Positions 15,324 through 24,236 of a stretch of 64,000 nucleotides of DNA are shown here, in pieces. The position numbers and the translations under genes were made by a program. This DNA comes from Tomitella biformata AHU 1821 (GTDB lineage Bacteria > Actinomycetota > Actinomycetes > Mycobacteriales > Mycobacteriaceae). A model generated the notes under the pieces. It was not told the origin of the DNA, made no database searches, and saw only the letters and a list, made by a program, of their open reading frames with translations. Within the stretch, counting starts at the first letter, position 1. Each line of letters opens with the position of its first letter. The stretch is taken from positions 1-64,000 of the forward strand of contig NZ_BAVQ01000013.1 of the NCBI RefSeq assembly GCF_000524475.1. Reading direction: 5' to 3'.

Positions 15324-15818
15324 TCAGCGCGGCGAGCGCGCTAGCCCTTGCGCGATGTACCCGAGGGAGCCCAGGGCCAGCGCCCATTTGGCGGTGCTGA
15401 TCGCGGACACGACCCGGGTGCCGGTGTCGGTGATGTGCTGGCGGTTGTCGATCAGGTGCCAGCCCACCACGTTCTCGATGTAGTCCCCGGCGGCGGAGGC
15501 CACCGGCGCGATCTCGAGGAATCTCCTCGTCCGCGGCGACAGCGGGGACCGGGAGCCCAAGGCCCGCGCCCCGGCCCGCAGCGCCAGCGCGTAGATCACC
15601 GGGTGGACCATGTCCAGGGGATAGTGCGCCCGGTATCCGGCCAGCTCGCGCGTGTCCATGCCTTCCAAGACCGCCCGATAGGACTCCGCGGAGGTGGCTG
15701 TCTGGATCTTCAGCAGCTTGGGTCCGGCCGGTCCCAATGTGCGGAGGATGTTGGCCTGCGAGACGACATAGGCCGCCGCCCAGCCGAGGAAGACGCCGTC
15801 TGACTTTGTGAATGCCAT
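15324..15818 (-). CDS. Hypothetical membrane-associated protein
   Basis: A 164-residue protein not recognised. It has hydrophobic stretches (GVFLGWAAAYVVSQANIL near the N-terminus, VIYALALRAGARALG in the middle, AISTAKWALALGSLGYIAQG at the C-terminus) compatible with two to four membrane helices. A conserved-looking GDYIENVVGWHLIDN lies between. The 5' end overlaps the 3' end of the next gene upstream by 109 bp in another frame, which is unusual. It lies 22 bp upstream of the ECF41 sigma gene on the same strand. Confidence 0.6.
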   Translation of the reverse strand: MAFTKSDGVFLGWAAAYVVSQANILRTLGPAGPKLLKIQTATSAESYRAVLEGMDTRELAGYRAHYPLDMVHPVIYALALRAGARALGSRSPLSPRTRRFLEIAPVASAAGDYIENVVGWHLIDNRQHITDTGTRVVSAISTAKWALALGSLGYIAQGLARSPR

Positions 15819-16333
15819 TGGGCGAGGCTAACAACGATCGGCCGGTTTCGGGCCCGACGCCACCAGAGCCGCACGGCCACCCACACATTCGCAACGACCA
15901 TCGCGCCGTACGGGATCGCGAACACGACGAGGCTGCCGAGGGTGGTCGCCGGCGCGAAAGCGTACGGGTCGCGATGCTCGGGGTGGAGTAGCTCGGCCAC
16001 CATGCCAAAGAGCAGAAGCCCGATGAATCCAACCGTCGCGGCGTTCACGGCGGACACGATCGACCGCCCCACCCAGAAGCTCCTCTGGAAGCACACTCCG
16101 CCGCCACAGGCGATCGCCATCAGCGGCAGGAATACCACCATCCCGAAAACGCTAACCAAGCCGAATCCCGCCAGCACGTCAGGAAGCGGCAGGTCCAGGA
16201 GGCCGCAAACGAGCATCAACGCCACCGTGAGGAACCCCAGTGCGACCGGCGCCGACGCCACCCACACCGCCCTGGCGAAGTCCCCTGGGTGCGGCTGTGG
16301 CGAGGTGGCAGAGGGAAGTCCGAAGTCGGTCAC
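15710..16333 (-). CDS. Hypothetical multi-pass membrane protein
   Basis: A 207-residue protein with about four hydrophobic helices (VALGFLTVALMLVCGLL, FGMVVFLPLMAIACGGG, GFIGLLLFGMVAELL, FAIPYGAMVVANVWVAV) and basic loops (RLWWRRARNRP). The last 36 residues, rich in Ser and Arg, are read over the start of the following gene and look non-coding, so a frameshift or degraded 3' end is possible. No family is recognised. The spacing to the ABC permease upstream is 25 bp, so it may be the last member of that operon. Confidence 0.5.
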   Translation of the reverse strand: MTDFGLPSATSPQPHPGDFARAVWVASAPVALGFLTVALMLVCGLLDLPLPDVLAGFGLVSVFGMVVFLPLMAIACGGGVCFQRSFWVGRSIVSAVNAATVGFIGLLLFGMVAELLHPEHRDPYAFAPATTLGSLVVFAIPYGAMVVANVWVAVRLWWRRARNRPIVVSLAQWHSQSQTASSSAGRRPMSSRRPTSSAHWDRPDPSC

Positions 16334-16358
16334 CGGGCCATACTCCCACGCCCGCGGA

Positions 16359-17960
16359 TCAGGAGGCGCCCGCGATATCCCGCTTGCCGTATCCGGCGAA
16401 ACCGATGGCGACCAGCGCCGCCGCGATCACGATCAGCACCACCGATCCCACCCAATCCACACCTGGCACAAGCACATTCGGGGTGAACCATAGCGGGCTG
16501 ATCGCCAGCACCCAATCCCACAACCGGAACATTGGGCCCAGGATCGTCAGCGCGAAGGTACTCACCACCCCCAGCCAGGCGAGTTCCCGAAACCTCGGCG
16601 CCGCGCCCACAAACGCCACGCCGAAGCCAGTGAGCAGCCACACCGACGGCACGGTCGCGACTGCCTGGAGCACCACGTCGCCAACCCCGATCCCGGCGGT
16701 CCCCCGCGCCGCCGCGATCGCCCCGATCCCCACCCCGCCCACCACCATCGCCAGCGCCGGACCGACCAGGGCCAGCACCACGTGGGTGGCAAAGTACCGG
16801 GTCCGCGTCACCGCCCCAGCGAGGACCAGCTCACCGCGCCCGGCCACCTCCTCCTCGCACACGCGAAGGACGAGCTGCAGGCCGTAGGCGGCGGCGAGGA
16901 TCGCGAGGATCTTGAGTAGCGTGCGGATGTACTCGAAGGTGAGGTTCGACGACGCCCCGCCGGCGGTGAGCAGCCGCACCAGCTCGGCGTTCCCGGTGAA
17001 CAGGTCTGCTATCGAGCCGAACAGGAAGCCGAACACGACGCCCAGCACCACGAACCCGGCGGTCCATGCGCACACCGTGCCCCGCTGGAGGCGCAGCGCG
17101 AACCCCCACACGCTGGTGACGATCCCCCCGCGGCCTCGGCCTGGGGTGGAAGGGAGCAGGCCCATGCCAAAATCTCGCCGGGCGAGCAACGCGGTGGACA
17201 CGGCCACGAGCACCACAGCCAGCGCCAGGCACAGCAGCAGCGGCCACAGGTTGCTCTCCGCGGCCGGGCGTACCCGCTGGGTCCACCCGAAGGGCGTGAG
17301 CCAAGTCGCCCACCCCGCGCTGCCACTCGCGTCGACATAGCCGCGGACCAGGTATGCCGCGCCGATGGTGGAGACGACGATGGTGGTGGCGGTGCGCGCG
17401 TCGGACGCGAGCTGCGCGGCGACCGCGCCGAGGCCCGCGCCCATCAGCCCGCACGCGGTGAAGGTCAGCGCCAGGGCTAGCGTGGCGGTGACTCCACCGC
17501 CCGCGGCGCAGGTGACGGCCAGGCAGACGAGCCCGAGGACCACAGACGCGAGCCCCGCCAGCCCGACCGCGACCAGCAGCCTCGTGTGCCGGCCCACGAC
17601 GCCCGACGCGATCAACTCGTCGCGCCCGGAATCCTCGCTGGCCCGGGTGTTGCGCACCACGATCAGACCGCCCATGACCGCGGCGAACAGCCCGCCGAGC
17701 GCCAAAGCCCGCCAGGTGTTGAAGCCGTCTGCCGTGTCCAGGTTCCCGGCCGGGCCGAACAGGAGGCTGAACACCGGATTCGAGCCGAGGGTGATGGAGA
17801 GAGCCTTGCGCTGGGCCGGCGTCGTGAAGATCCAGTTGTAGCCGAGGATGGAGCTGGCCGAGAGCGCTGTGATCAGCACGATCCAGGGTGCGATGCGTCG
17901 AATGTCCTGGCGCGCCGTGACTTTGAGCAGTGGCTGGAAGCCCGCCAGCAGGCTGCTCAC
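16359..17960 (-). CDS. ABC transporter permease (tetronasin/polyketide exporter type)
   Basis: A 533-residue integral membrane protein with about 12 helices arranged as two homologous halves. A leading segment ([25 protein letters not shown]) and a repeated RTRY/RNTR-type loop following [14 protein letters not shown] and [12 protein letters not shown] are visible. This is the layout of exporters such as M. tuberculosis Rv1217c, annotated as tetronasin-like export and linked to drug efflux. Its start overlaps the stop of the ATPase gene by 4 bp (ATGA), so the two form one unit. The substrate is unknown. Confidence 0.85.
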   Translation of the reverse strand: MSSLLAGFQPLLKVTARQDIRRIAPWIVLITALSASSILGYNWIFTTPAQRKALSITLGSNPVFSLLFGPAGNLDTADGFNTWRALALGGLFAAVMGGLIVVRNTRASEDSGRDELIASGVVGRHTRLLVAVGLAGLASVVLGLVCLAVTCAAGGGVTATLALALTFTACGLMGAGLGAVAAQLASDARTATTIVVSTIGAAYLVRGYVDASGSAGWATWLTPFGWTQRVRPAAESNLWPLLLCLALAVVLVAVSTALLARRDFGMGLLPSTPGRGRGGIVTSVWGFALRLQRGTVCAWTAGFVVLGVVFGFLFGSIADLFTGNAELVRLLTAGGASSNLTFEYIRTLLKILAILAAAYGLQLVLRVCEEEVAGRGELVLAGAVTRTRYFATHVVLALVGPALAMVVGGVGIGAIAAARGTAGIGVGDVVLQAVATVPSVWLLTGFGVAFVGAAPRFRELAWLGVVSTFALTILGPMFRLWDWVLAISPLWFTPNVLVPGVDWVGSVVLIVIAAALVAIGFAGYGKRDIAGAS

Positions 17961-18850
17961 CCGGCCAACTCCTCGCCGTAATGTCTCAAGAACAGCTCCT
18001 GCAGTGAGGGCGGCTCCACGGTCAGCGCCGTGATGCCGCGGGCGCTGAGCTCCGCGATCACCGGCCCGAGGTGCTCGACGTCGACCGACATCCGCACCCG
18101 CTCCCCGTCCACCCGCAGTTCCCGCACCCCGGGCAGCCCGTCGAGCCCGGCGTTGCCTGCGCCCAGCACCGCGGTCACCGTCGTGCGTGTGTGCTTGCGC
18201 ATCTGGGCCAGCGATCCGGTCTCCACCACGACGCCGTCACGGATGATGCTCACCCGGTCTGCGAGCGCCTCAACCTCGCTGAGGATGTGACTCGAGAGCA
18301 ATACCGTGCGCCCACGGGCCTTCTCCGCGAGGATCTCCTCCTGGAAGACGGCCTCCATCAGCGGGTCCAGGCCGGCGGTGGGCTCATCGAGGATCAGCAG
18401 TTCCACGTCCGAGGACAGCGCCGCGACGATCGCGACCTTCTGCCGGTTGCCCTTCGAGTACGTGCGGCCGCGCTTGGTGGGGTCCAGCTCGAAGCGCTCA
18501 AGGAGCTCTGCACGCCGGGACTCGTCGAGCCCGCCGCGCAGCGCGCCGAGCAGGTCGATGGCCTCTCCGCCGGACAGATTCGGCCACAGGCTGACATCGC
18601 CCGGCACGTAGGCCAGCCGGCGGTGTAGCGCGACGATGTCCCGCCAGGGGTCACCGCCGAGCAGCTCGACGTGGCCGGCGTCGGCGCGCAGCAGCCCCAG
18701 CAGCACGCGCAGGGTGGTCGATTTCCCGGACCCGTTCGGCCCGAGGAAGCCGTGCACCTCGCCGGGCTTGACCTCCAGGTCCAGCCCGTCGAGCGCCGTG
18801 AACTTGCCGAAGCGCTTGACGAGCCCCTCTATCTGGATCACGGGTTCCAT
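17957..18850 (-). CDS. ABC transporter ATP-binding protein
   Basis: A 297-residue ATPase: Walker [10 protein letters not shown] at about residues 38-46, LSGGEAID-like region before the signature, [12 protein letters not shown] as the ABC signature region, and Walker [16 protein letters not shown], followed by [12 protein letters not shown]. The C-terminal 80 residues form an extra domain typical of drug-exporter ATPases (Rv1218c-like). The start at 18850 begins the conserved domain ([14 protein letters not shown]). It is downstream by 10 bp of a small membrane-protein ORF and overlaps the permease gene. Confidence 0.88.
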   Translation of the reverse strand: MEPVIQIEGLVKRFGKFTALDGLDLEVKPGEVHGFLGPNGSGKSTTLRVLLGLLRADAGHVELLGGDPWRDIVALHRRLAYVPGDVSLWPNLSGGEAIDLLGALRGGLDESRRAELLERFELDPTKRGRTYSKGNRQKVAIVAALSSDVELLILDEPTAGLDPLMEAVFQEEILAEKARGRTVLLSSHILSEVEALADRVSIIRDGVVVETGSLAQMRKHTRTTVTAVLGAGNAGLDGLPGVRELRVDGERVRMSVDVEHLGPVIAELSARGITALTVEPPSLQELFLRHYGEELAG

Positions 18851-18860
18851 GGCTGTGACG

Positions 18861-19013
18861 CTACGAGCTTGACCCACCGGGCGTCGCCGGTATCGGAGAA
18901 CCACGCTGGTCGATGCGTTGGGCCGAGAAAAGGCCGAACACGATCAGGCTCAGGCTCAGGAATGCCGCCAGCACGCACCAGAGGGACGAGTAGTCGGCGG
19001 CCTCGAGGAGCAC
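18861..19013 (-). CDS. Small single-pass membrane protein
   Basis: A 50-residue ORF with a GTG start, AGGAG nine bases upstream, one strong hydrophobic helix ([20 protein letters not shown]) followed by basic and Pro/Gly/Ser residues. It ends 10 bp before the ABC ATPase start on the same strand. Position, ribosome site and topology argue that it is real and belongs to the exporter operon, perhaps as a small accessory subunit. No family is recognised and there is no homology check. Confidence 0.5.
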   Translation of the reverse strand: MLLEAADYSSLWCVLAAFLSLSLIVFGLFSAQRIDQRGSPIPATPGGSSS

Positions 19014-19103
19014 CTGATCGGGCTCCTGCGCCGCGTAGGATTGCCCGCGGGACGCGCCCGACGGACCGAATCTACCTGCGCGTCCAGGACACTAAGGAGC
19101 GTC

Positions 19104-19427
19104 ATGATCTTCATCGTCGTCAACTTCCAGGTGAAGCCCGAGCTGGCCGACACCTGGCTGGACCTAGTTGCGCCGTTCACCGCCGCCACCAGGGCTGAGG
19201 ACGGCAACTTGTGGTTCTACTGGTCACGCGCCGTCGAGGACCCCAACCTGTTCGTGCTCGTCGAGGCGTTCCGCGACGAGGCCGCCGCGGTCACGCACGT
19301 GCAGGGGCAGCACTTCATCGACGCGATGCGGGACTTGCAGCCGGCCCTCACCGAGACGCCGCGGATCATCAACACCGTTATCGAAGGCACCGAGTGGTCG
19401 CTGATGGGCGAGCTCACCGTCGACTGA
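19104..19427 (+). CDS. Antibiotic biosynthesis monooxygenase-fold (YgiN-like) protein
   Basis: A 107-residue dimeric alpha/beta ferredoxin-like (ABM) protein: MIFIVVNFQVKPELADTWLD opens the fold, WFYWSRAVEDPNLFVLVEAF forms the central strands and HVQGQHFIDAM the second helix. Family members act as quinol monooxygenases or haem/flavin-free oxygenases of small aromatics. ATG 19104 is preceded by AAGGAG; the long upstream extension of the frame is rejected. It is divergent from the small membrane protein/ABC operon. Confidence 0.85.
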   Translation: MIFIVVNFQVKPELADTWLDLVAPFTAATRAEDGNLWFYWSRAVEDPNLFVLVEAFRDEAAAVTHVQGQHFIDAMRDLQPALTETPRIINTVIEGTEWSLMGELTVD

Positions 19428-19537
19428 CGGCTCCGCCAGGGAGTACAACACGAAGTTCGACGCGTCACTGCCCGGCGACACGAGGCCGGGACCCTCAGCT
19501 ACCTGAAGCGGCTCGCGGCCAAGATCGCCCCGCTGCG
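19428..19537 (+). pseudogene. Possible 3' remnant of an unidentified gene
   Basis: Between the ABM gene and the convergent TetR gene, the frame that ends in TAG at 19540 reads AGTLSYLKRLAAKIAPLR, and another frame reads EYNTKFDASLPGD. Both have coding-like composition, as if one reading frame had been broken by a small indel near 19490. No start or family can be assigned. Confidence 0.25.
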
Positions 19538-20107
19538 CTAGGTGCCTGTGTGCCGCTCGATCAGCTCCACCAGGTGCCCACTGACCCGGTCGAGCGGGTC
19601 GGTGGACTGCCCGGCGAGCGAGAGCATGACAGCGCCCTCGATCGATGAGATAGCCAGCGTCGCAAGTGATTCCGCGATGGCGTCGTCCGCCCCGTCGCGC
19701 CGCAGGCTCGCCGTGAGCACCCGCTCCCAATCCGCGATGGCCGTTCCCGCCTCGTCCGCGGCCCCGGGCGCCTCCGAGCGGCCGAGCGCGGCGCCGACGA
19801 CGGGGCATCCGGACTCGTAGCCGCTGCCGGCGATGACCCCCTTCCACTGCTCTACGAACGCCCGCATCGCGTCCGCGGTGGGCCGGCCGTCGACCAGCGC
19901 GGCCAACCGGGCGGTCATGAACTCGCCCGCGGTGCGGGTGGAGACCTCGATCAGCTCGGCCTTGCCGTGCGGGAAGTGCTGGTAGATCGAGCGCCGGGCC
20001 GCCCCGCTGTGCTCGAGCAGCTCCGTGAGCCCGGTGCCCGCCACTCCTTTGCGCCGCACCAGCTCGATCGCGCTCATGACCAGCCGCTCGCGCGGACCTG
20101 CCGTCAT
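19538..20107 (-). CDS. TetR-family regulator
   Basis: A 189-residue regulator: DNA-binding domain at residues 5-50 (GLTELLEHSGAARRSIYQHF), then a ligand domain with a conserved Cys (YESGCPVVGAAL), as in the LmrA/YxaF-type TetR proteins that sense small hydrophobic compounds. The start at 20107 is chosen for the GGGAGG five bases upstream. It is divergent from a thioesterase gene with 48 bp between starts; the shared region holds a TetR-like operator. Confidence 0.88.
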   Translation of the reverse strand: MTAGPRERLVMSAIELVRRKGVAGTGLTELLEHSGAARRSIYQHFPHGKAELIEVSTRTAGEFMTARLAALVDGRPTADAMRAFVEQWKGVIAGSGYESGCPVVGAALGRSEAPGAADEAGTAIADWERVLTASLRRDGADDAIAESLATLAISSIEGAVMLSLAGQSTDPLDRVSGHLVELIERHTGT

Positions 20108-20118
20108 CGGACCTCCCG

Positions 20119-20145
20119 TTGCCAATATACCGATCAGTCTACTAT
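20119..20145 (+). promoter_or_regulatory. Shared promoter/operator of TetR and thioesterase genes
   Basis: TTGCCA (20119-20124) and TACTAT (20140-20145) could serve the thioesterase gene, whose ATG follows 10 bases later, giving a near-leaderless transcript. Between them ATACCGATCAGTCTA resembles typical TetR half-sites (ACCGA and AGTCT) around a GATC core. The symmetry is imperfect. Confidence 0.45.
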
Positions 20146-20155
20146 CGTCACCGCC

Positions 20156-20611
20156 ATGACCTCGCAGACATTAAACCCCGCCTCCATGTCCGGCCTCGAA
20201 CTCCTGCGTTGGATGACCACGCAGGAGGATCCCCGCCCCGGCATCGGCAAGCTCCTCGGCATGGTCCCGCGGACCATCGAGCACGGCGAGGTCTCGTTCG
20301 CGATCACGCCGCGCGCCGATTTCTCCAACCCTCTCGGCTCCGTGCACGGCGGCATCTGCGCGACACTGCTGGACTCCGTGATGGGCTGTGCCGTGCACTC
20401 GACGCTGCCGGCCGGCGTCGGCTACACGACGCTGGAGCTCAAGCTCAATTACATCCGCACCGTTCCCCTGGACGCCGAGGAGATCACCGGGCACGGGACC
20501 GTCATCCACGTCGGCCGCACCACTGCCACGGCCGAGGGCAAGGTCTTCGACAGCGCGGGCCGCCTCGTCGCGCACGGCACCACGACGTGCCTGATCATGC
20601 GGCCGAACTGA
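20156..20611 (+). CDS. PaaI-family hotdog thioesterase
   Basis: A 151-residue hotdog-fold acyl-CoA thioesterase: the conserved NPLGSVHGGICATLLDS with the HGG(I/M) motif, then LELKLNYIRTVP and AEGKVFDSAGRLVAHGTTTC, all typical of the PaaI/YdiI group. It hydrolyses acyl- or aryl-CoA thioesters; the acyl group is unknown. There is no ribosome site before ATG 20156, in line with a near-leaderless mRNA. It is likely repressed by the divergent TetR. Confidence 0.88.
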   Translation: MTSQTLNPASMSGLELLRWMTTQEDPRPGIGKLLGMVPRTIEHGEVSFAITPRADFSNPLGSVHGGICATLLDSVMGCAVHSTLPAGVGYTTLELKLNYIRTVPLDAEEITGHGTVIHVGRTTATAEGKVFDSAGRLVAHGTTTCLIMRPN

Positions 20612-20615
20612 CGCC

Positions 20616-20643
20616 CTAGTTCGGAGCCACGCCCATCAGCGGC
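20616..20643 (-). pseudogene. Remnant of a DUF4262 gene 3' end
   Basis: On the minus strand the sequence encodes QPLMGVAPN followed by a stop. The DUF4262 gene at 24237-24707 ends QPLMGVAPDVT, and about 25 bp around this point match at 24 positions. Nothing upstream continues the homology, so it is a leftover of a second, deleted copy. Confidence 0.4.
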
Positions 20644-20799
20644 TGCGGCGCGCGAACTGGTCGGCGTATCGTTTAGGTCACCAATTGCCGGACCGCCGAC
20701 AATCTCCACGTCCCCTCACAAGCTCCCGTACTCCCCGACGGCCCGACCCTCCTTTCACTGGCGTGGGCGGCCGATGCGGAAGCACGGAAGGTGGTTGTC

Positions 20800-21525
20800 A
20801 TGCGGGTATTTGTGGCAGGTGACGCGGGGGTTGTGGCGCGGTATCTGGTGCCCAGACTGGTCGACCGGGGCCATCAGGTGACGGCCACGACGACGGATGC
20901 CGCCAAACTCGACTCCCTGCGGCAACTCGGTGCCGACGCCGTCGTGATGGACGGGCTCAACGCGTCGTCGGTCAGCGCGGCGGTCGTCGCGGCCCGGCCG
21001 GAGGTGATCATCCACGAGATGACGGCCATCTCCGACAAGCCCGACATCAAACACATGGACCGCTGGTTCGCCACGACGAATCTGCTGCGCACCGCGGGGA
21101 CGGACCACCTGCTGGCCGCCGCAGTCCTCGAGGCCGGCGACGCGGACGACCAGCTCGAGCTCGTCCGCAAGCGCCAGTTCCCACTGGTGGGGCAGGGCAC
21201 CGGCCACAGCTCGTGGGTGCATCTCGACGACGCCGCGAATGCGACCGTGCTCGCGGTGTAGCAGCATGCCACCGGCGTGTTCAACGTCGTCGACGACGAG
21301 CCCGCCCCCGCCCGCGAATGGCTCCCCTACCTGGCCTCGTGCGCCGGAGCGAAGCCGCCGATCCATGTGCCCGCATGGATCGCCCGGATGCTCGCCGGCG
21401 ACGCGGCGGTGACCATGATGACCGAGGGCCGCGGCTTCTCCAATGCCAGGGCGAAGCGGGAGCTCGGCTGGGAGCTGCGCTGTCCCTCCTGGCGCCAGGG
21501 CTTCAAGGAGGGCATCGCCGCATAA
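20800..21525 (+). pseudogene. Broken NAD-dependent epimerase/dehydratase
   Basis: The reading frame from ATG 20800 encodes a Rossmann-fold epimerase-like protein (MRVFVAGDAGVVARYLVPRL, GHQVTATTTDAAKLDSLRQL), but it carries two defects. An in-frame TAG at 21259-21261 interrupts it, and the frame continues unchanged with QHATGVFNVVDDEPAPAREW to a normal C-terminus ending at 21525. In addition, the middle jumps from NLLRTAGTDHLLAAA straight to DDQLELVRKRQFPLVG, where homologues I recall have about 70 more residues with the active-site Tyr. One base change (GAG to TAG) would explain the stop. It is probably non-functional. Confidence 0.75.
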
Positions 21526-21590
21526 CCTCATGCACTCCCCACCACCTCGGCGAATCCGCTACCGTGGCCAGATGCCGACACGTCGAAAGT

Positions 21591-23012
21591 ATGTCCAGGC
21601 CCGCTGAGCCCGGCGGCGCGCTTGACCGCTCCGCTATGACCAGACTCCTGACCACACAGTTCGCCGATCGCATCGCCGTCTACCGGGAACTGCTGAACCA
21701 TGTCGCCGCCACTGGTTGGCCCTCGCACCCGGATCCGCGGTGGCCCGTCGACACCGACACTGTCGAGGGTCCGTCGCTGACCACACCACATCTGCGGATC
21801 CACGTCGCTCACAGCTATCAGGATGGCGCGGACGTGGGCTCGTTCCCGGCGGGCGTGGAGCCTGTGTGCCTGCGGATCCACGTGCAGGGATATTCCGACC
21901 AGTACCCCGATCGCGAGGCCGCGGGAACCGACCTCGCGGACGCGGTCCCAGAGGAAGAGGGTGAGGCCTGGGCCCGCGCGTTGCTGGGGCAATGGTCGGA
22001 CTACGCGTACGAGCTGACTCGGCAGGCCGACGCGGGCGAAGCACGCAGCAGAATGTGGTTCAAGCAGCGGATCTACGTGTTGTTCCTGGCGCCCGACGGC
22101 ACACCGCTACTCGCGCCGGACAACACCGCATGGCCCCGGATCTGGGAAAGGAACACTGGCGCGCGGAAACTCGACCCAGACCCGTCGTCGACCGAATTGC
22201 TCGCGCATATCGCGCAGTTCGGCCCGTATGCGGTGACCGAGGGGATCCGGGATCCCCACACCGAGCCCGACGGCGGTTGGCGGTTAGCGATGACCGGCCT
22301 GCCCCTCGACGGACTCACCGACACCTCGGCCGCCACGGCGCGGCAATTGCGAGATGCCGTCCGGGTCCGCGGCGCGGTGGACTCGAAGTTCCGTCCGATC
22401 CGAGTGCACCTCGAGCGCGCTACCGCCGTCGTGCACTTCCGGTGGGCCCGCAATCCGAACACCTTCGCCGTGACCTTGCGGTTGCCCCAGACCCGGGGCG
22501 AACTACCTGGTCCACCCATGGACACTCCCCGCGGAGTCGCCTACGAGGCATTGGGGCGCTGGCAGGAAGGTCTGCGCACGGGGTTCCTCGTCAGGGGCAC
22601 CCGACGTCGAATCTACGGAGTGATCCACCTATCGGCGCCGCCTCACACACCCGGTCCACGCTCGCGTGAGTTCGGCATTGCCGAGGTCCTCCCGCTCGCA
22701 TGGGGTAACGCCGAGGTTCTCGCGGTGTGGCTTGAGGCCTACGTGAACAACGAACAGGGACTGCCGTTTGTCGGGCAGGCCGCGGCCCGCTGGTCGGACG
22801 AGACCACCGCGCACGTGGAGGTGCTCGAGGTGACGGCTGGGACTCCGGACACGGTCGTCGCGCAGCTCGCGCACGCCATCACCCACCGCCTGGCGGACCT
22901 CGGCGCGGAGACGATCGAGACCCCCTTCCGCGACGAGCACCTTGTCGCGCTCGGCTATGTGGCGCGGCCCGACGGACAGGGCATGGCGCTAGACGTCACC
23001 TCGATGCCGTGA
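21591..23012 (+). CDS. Hypothetical protein, about 473 residues
   Basis: Not recognised. The protein is acidic, soluble and rich in Trp and aromatic residues (WPSHPDPRWP, EAWARALLGQWSDYAYEL, GVAYEALGRWQEGLRTGF), with several beta-rich segments such as AVVHFRWARNPNTFAVTLRL. The C-terminal half (HLSAPPHTPGP, EVLAVWLEAYVNNEQGLPF) seems a separate domain. There is no signal peptide or membrane helix. ATG 21636 is an equally possible start; the frame is open further upstream but overlaps the broken epimerase. It stands alone between a pseudogene and the DJ-1/MarR operon. Confidence 0.7.
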   Translation: MSRPAEPGGALDRSAMTRLLTTQFADRIAVYRELLNHVAATGWPSHPDPRWPVDTDTVEGPSLTTPHLRIHVAHSYQDGADVGSFPAGVEPVCLRIHVQGYSDQYPDREAAGTDLADAVPEEEGEAWARALLGQWSDYAYELTRQADAGEARSRMWFKQRIYVLFLAPDGTPLLAPDNTAWPRIWERNTGARKLDPDPSSTELLAHIAQFGPYAVTEGIRDPHTEPDGGWRLAMTGLPLDGLTDTSAATARQLRDAVRVRGAVDSKFRPIRVHLERATAVVHFRWARNPNTFAVTLRLPQTRGELPGPPMDTPRGVAYEALGRWQEGLRTGFLVRGTRRRIYGVIHLSAPPHTPGPRSREFGIAEVLPLAWGNAEVLAVWLEAYVNNEQGLPFVGQAAARWSDETTAHVEVLEVTAGTPDTVVAQLAHAITHRLADLGAETIETPFRDEHLVALGYVARPDGQGMALDVTSMP

Positions 23013-23057
23013 CCGGCAGACCCGGCCAATGCCCGCCTCCCTGATGCCGTCGGCCTA

Positions 23058-23092
23058 TTGACAACATGTTGTCACAGTGACAGCATGTTGTC
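23058..23092 (+). promoter_or_regulatory. Tandem MarR-type operators over the promoter
   Basis: A perfect 14-bp palindrome GACAACATGTTGTC (23060-23073) and a near-copy GACAGCATGTTGTC (23079-23092) are centred 19 bp apart, with GTCACAGTGAC between them. TTGACA at 23058-23063 overlaps the first site and the second ends two bases before ATG 23095, so the transcript is probably leaderless. The MarR protein encoded in this operon is the obvious ligand. Confidence 0.72.
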
Positions 23093-23094
23093 TT

Positions 23095-23703
23095 ATGGAA
23101 ACCGTGCATGTAGCCCTCTATGACACCTTCGTGGATTGGGAGATCGGTCTCGCCATCGACCACCTCAACAAGCCGACCTGGCATAAGCGCCCCGGCCGAT
23201 TCACCGTCCAGACGGTGGGGCTGACCCGCGATCCGGTCGTGACGATGGGCGGCCTGCGGGTGCTCCCCGACCTCACGCTGGACGAGCTGCAGCCCCGGGA
23301 CAGCGCGATGCTCATCCTCACGGGCAACGACATCTGGCCCACCGAGCAGTTCGCACCCTTCGCCGCGAAGGCCCGGGATTTCCTCGACGCAGGCGTCCCG
23401 GTGGCCGCGATCTGTGGCGCCACCGGCGGACTCGCCCTGGCCGGGCTGCTCGATGACCGCGAGCACACCAGCAACGCCGCCGAGTTCCTCAACGGCGTCG
23501 GCTACGCCGGCGCGCACTTGTACCGCGACCGGCCCGCCGTCACCGACCGCGACCTCATCACCGCCTCCGGCACCGCGCCAGCCCACTTCGCACGAGAGGT
23601 CCTCGAGCGCCTCGACGTGTTCGAGCCGCACGTGCTCGCTTCGTGGTTCAAGCTCTACGGCGACCGCGACCCGGCCGGATTCTTCGAGTTGATGGCGGAG
23701 TGA
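23095..23703 (+). CDS. DJ-1/PfpI-family glutamine-amidotransferase-like protein
   Basis: A 202-residue DJ-1/PfpI-fold protein: N-terminal VHVALYDTFVDWEIGLAI, the nucleophile elbow VAAICGATGGLALAG with Cys near residue 106, and a later SGTAPAHFAREVLE. These enzymes include glyoxalase III/deglycase-type proteins, peptidases and stress proteins. The first gene of an operon with a MarR regulator, its stop overlaps the MarR GTG start by 4 bp. Confidence 0.86.
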   Translation: METVHVALYDTFVDWEIGLAIDHLNKPTWHKRPGRFTVQTVGLTRDPVVTMGGLRVLPDLTLDELQPRDSAMLILTGNDIWPTEQFAPFAAKARDFLDAGVPVAAICGATGGLALAGLLDDREHTSNAAEFLNGVGYAGAHLYRDRPAVTDRDLITASGTAPAHFAREVLERLDVFEPHVLASWFKLYGDRDPAGFFELMAE

Positions 23704-24161
23704 GCGCACGTGCCAAACAGGATCGGGCTGAGCAGGATCTCCTCAGTGGCCTCGCCCTGGGCGCGTTCCGGCTCAACGGCCAGTTTCTGGAGATCGCGGA
23801 GGACCTCGCGCGGCCGGCCGGTCTGACCGCGGCGTGGTGGCAAGTCCTCGGCGCAGTCCTCGACCGGCCGCTGCCCGTTGCGGATATCGCCCGCACGATG
23901 GGCATCACCCGACAGAGCGTGCAGCGCATCGCCAACCTTCTCGTAGAGAAGGGCCTCGCCGAGTATCAGCCCAATCCCGCGCATCGCCGCGCCAAGCTCG
24001 TCGCGCCCACCGAGCAGGGATTTGAGGCGATCGCCAAGATCAACCCCACCCACTCCGCATTCGCCGGCCGACTCGCCCAGGCGATGGACCCAGCGGAGCT
24101 GGCGGATGCGCTGTCCGCGATCCACCGGCTGTCCGCCGCGCTCGAGAGGCTGGCCGACTAG
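23700..24161 (+). CDS. MarR-family regulator
   Basis: A 153-residue MarR protein: helical dimerisation arms and a winged helix-turn-helix (LPVADIARTMGITRQSVQRIANLLVEKGLAEYQPNP is split by the recognition helix TRQSVQRIANLL). The start is GTG at 23700 within GTGA, overlapping the DJ-1 stop. It probably represses the operon through the two palindromes upstream of the DJ-1 gene. Confidence 0.88.
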   Translation: MSARAKQDRAEQDLLSGLALGAFRLNGQFLEIAEDLARPAGLTAAWWQVLGAVLDRPLPVADIARTMGITRQSVQRIANLLVEKGLAEYQPNPAHRRAKLVAPTEQGFEAIAKINPTHSAFAGRLAQAMDPAELADALSAIHRLSAALERLAD

Positions 24162-24236
24162 GAAAACCTACGTGCAAGGTCCTCGCTAGGGGGCGATATC
24201 CTCGCGGGTCACCTCGATGCCAAACCCGAGACACGC

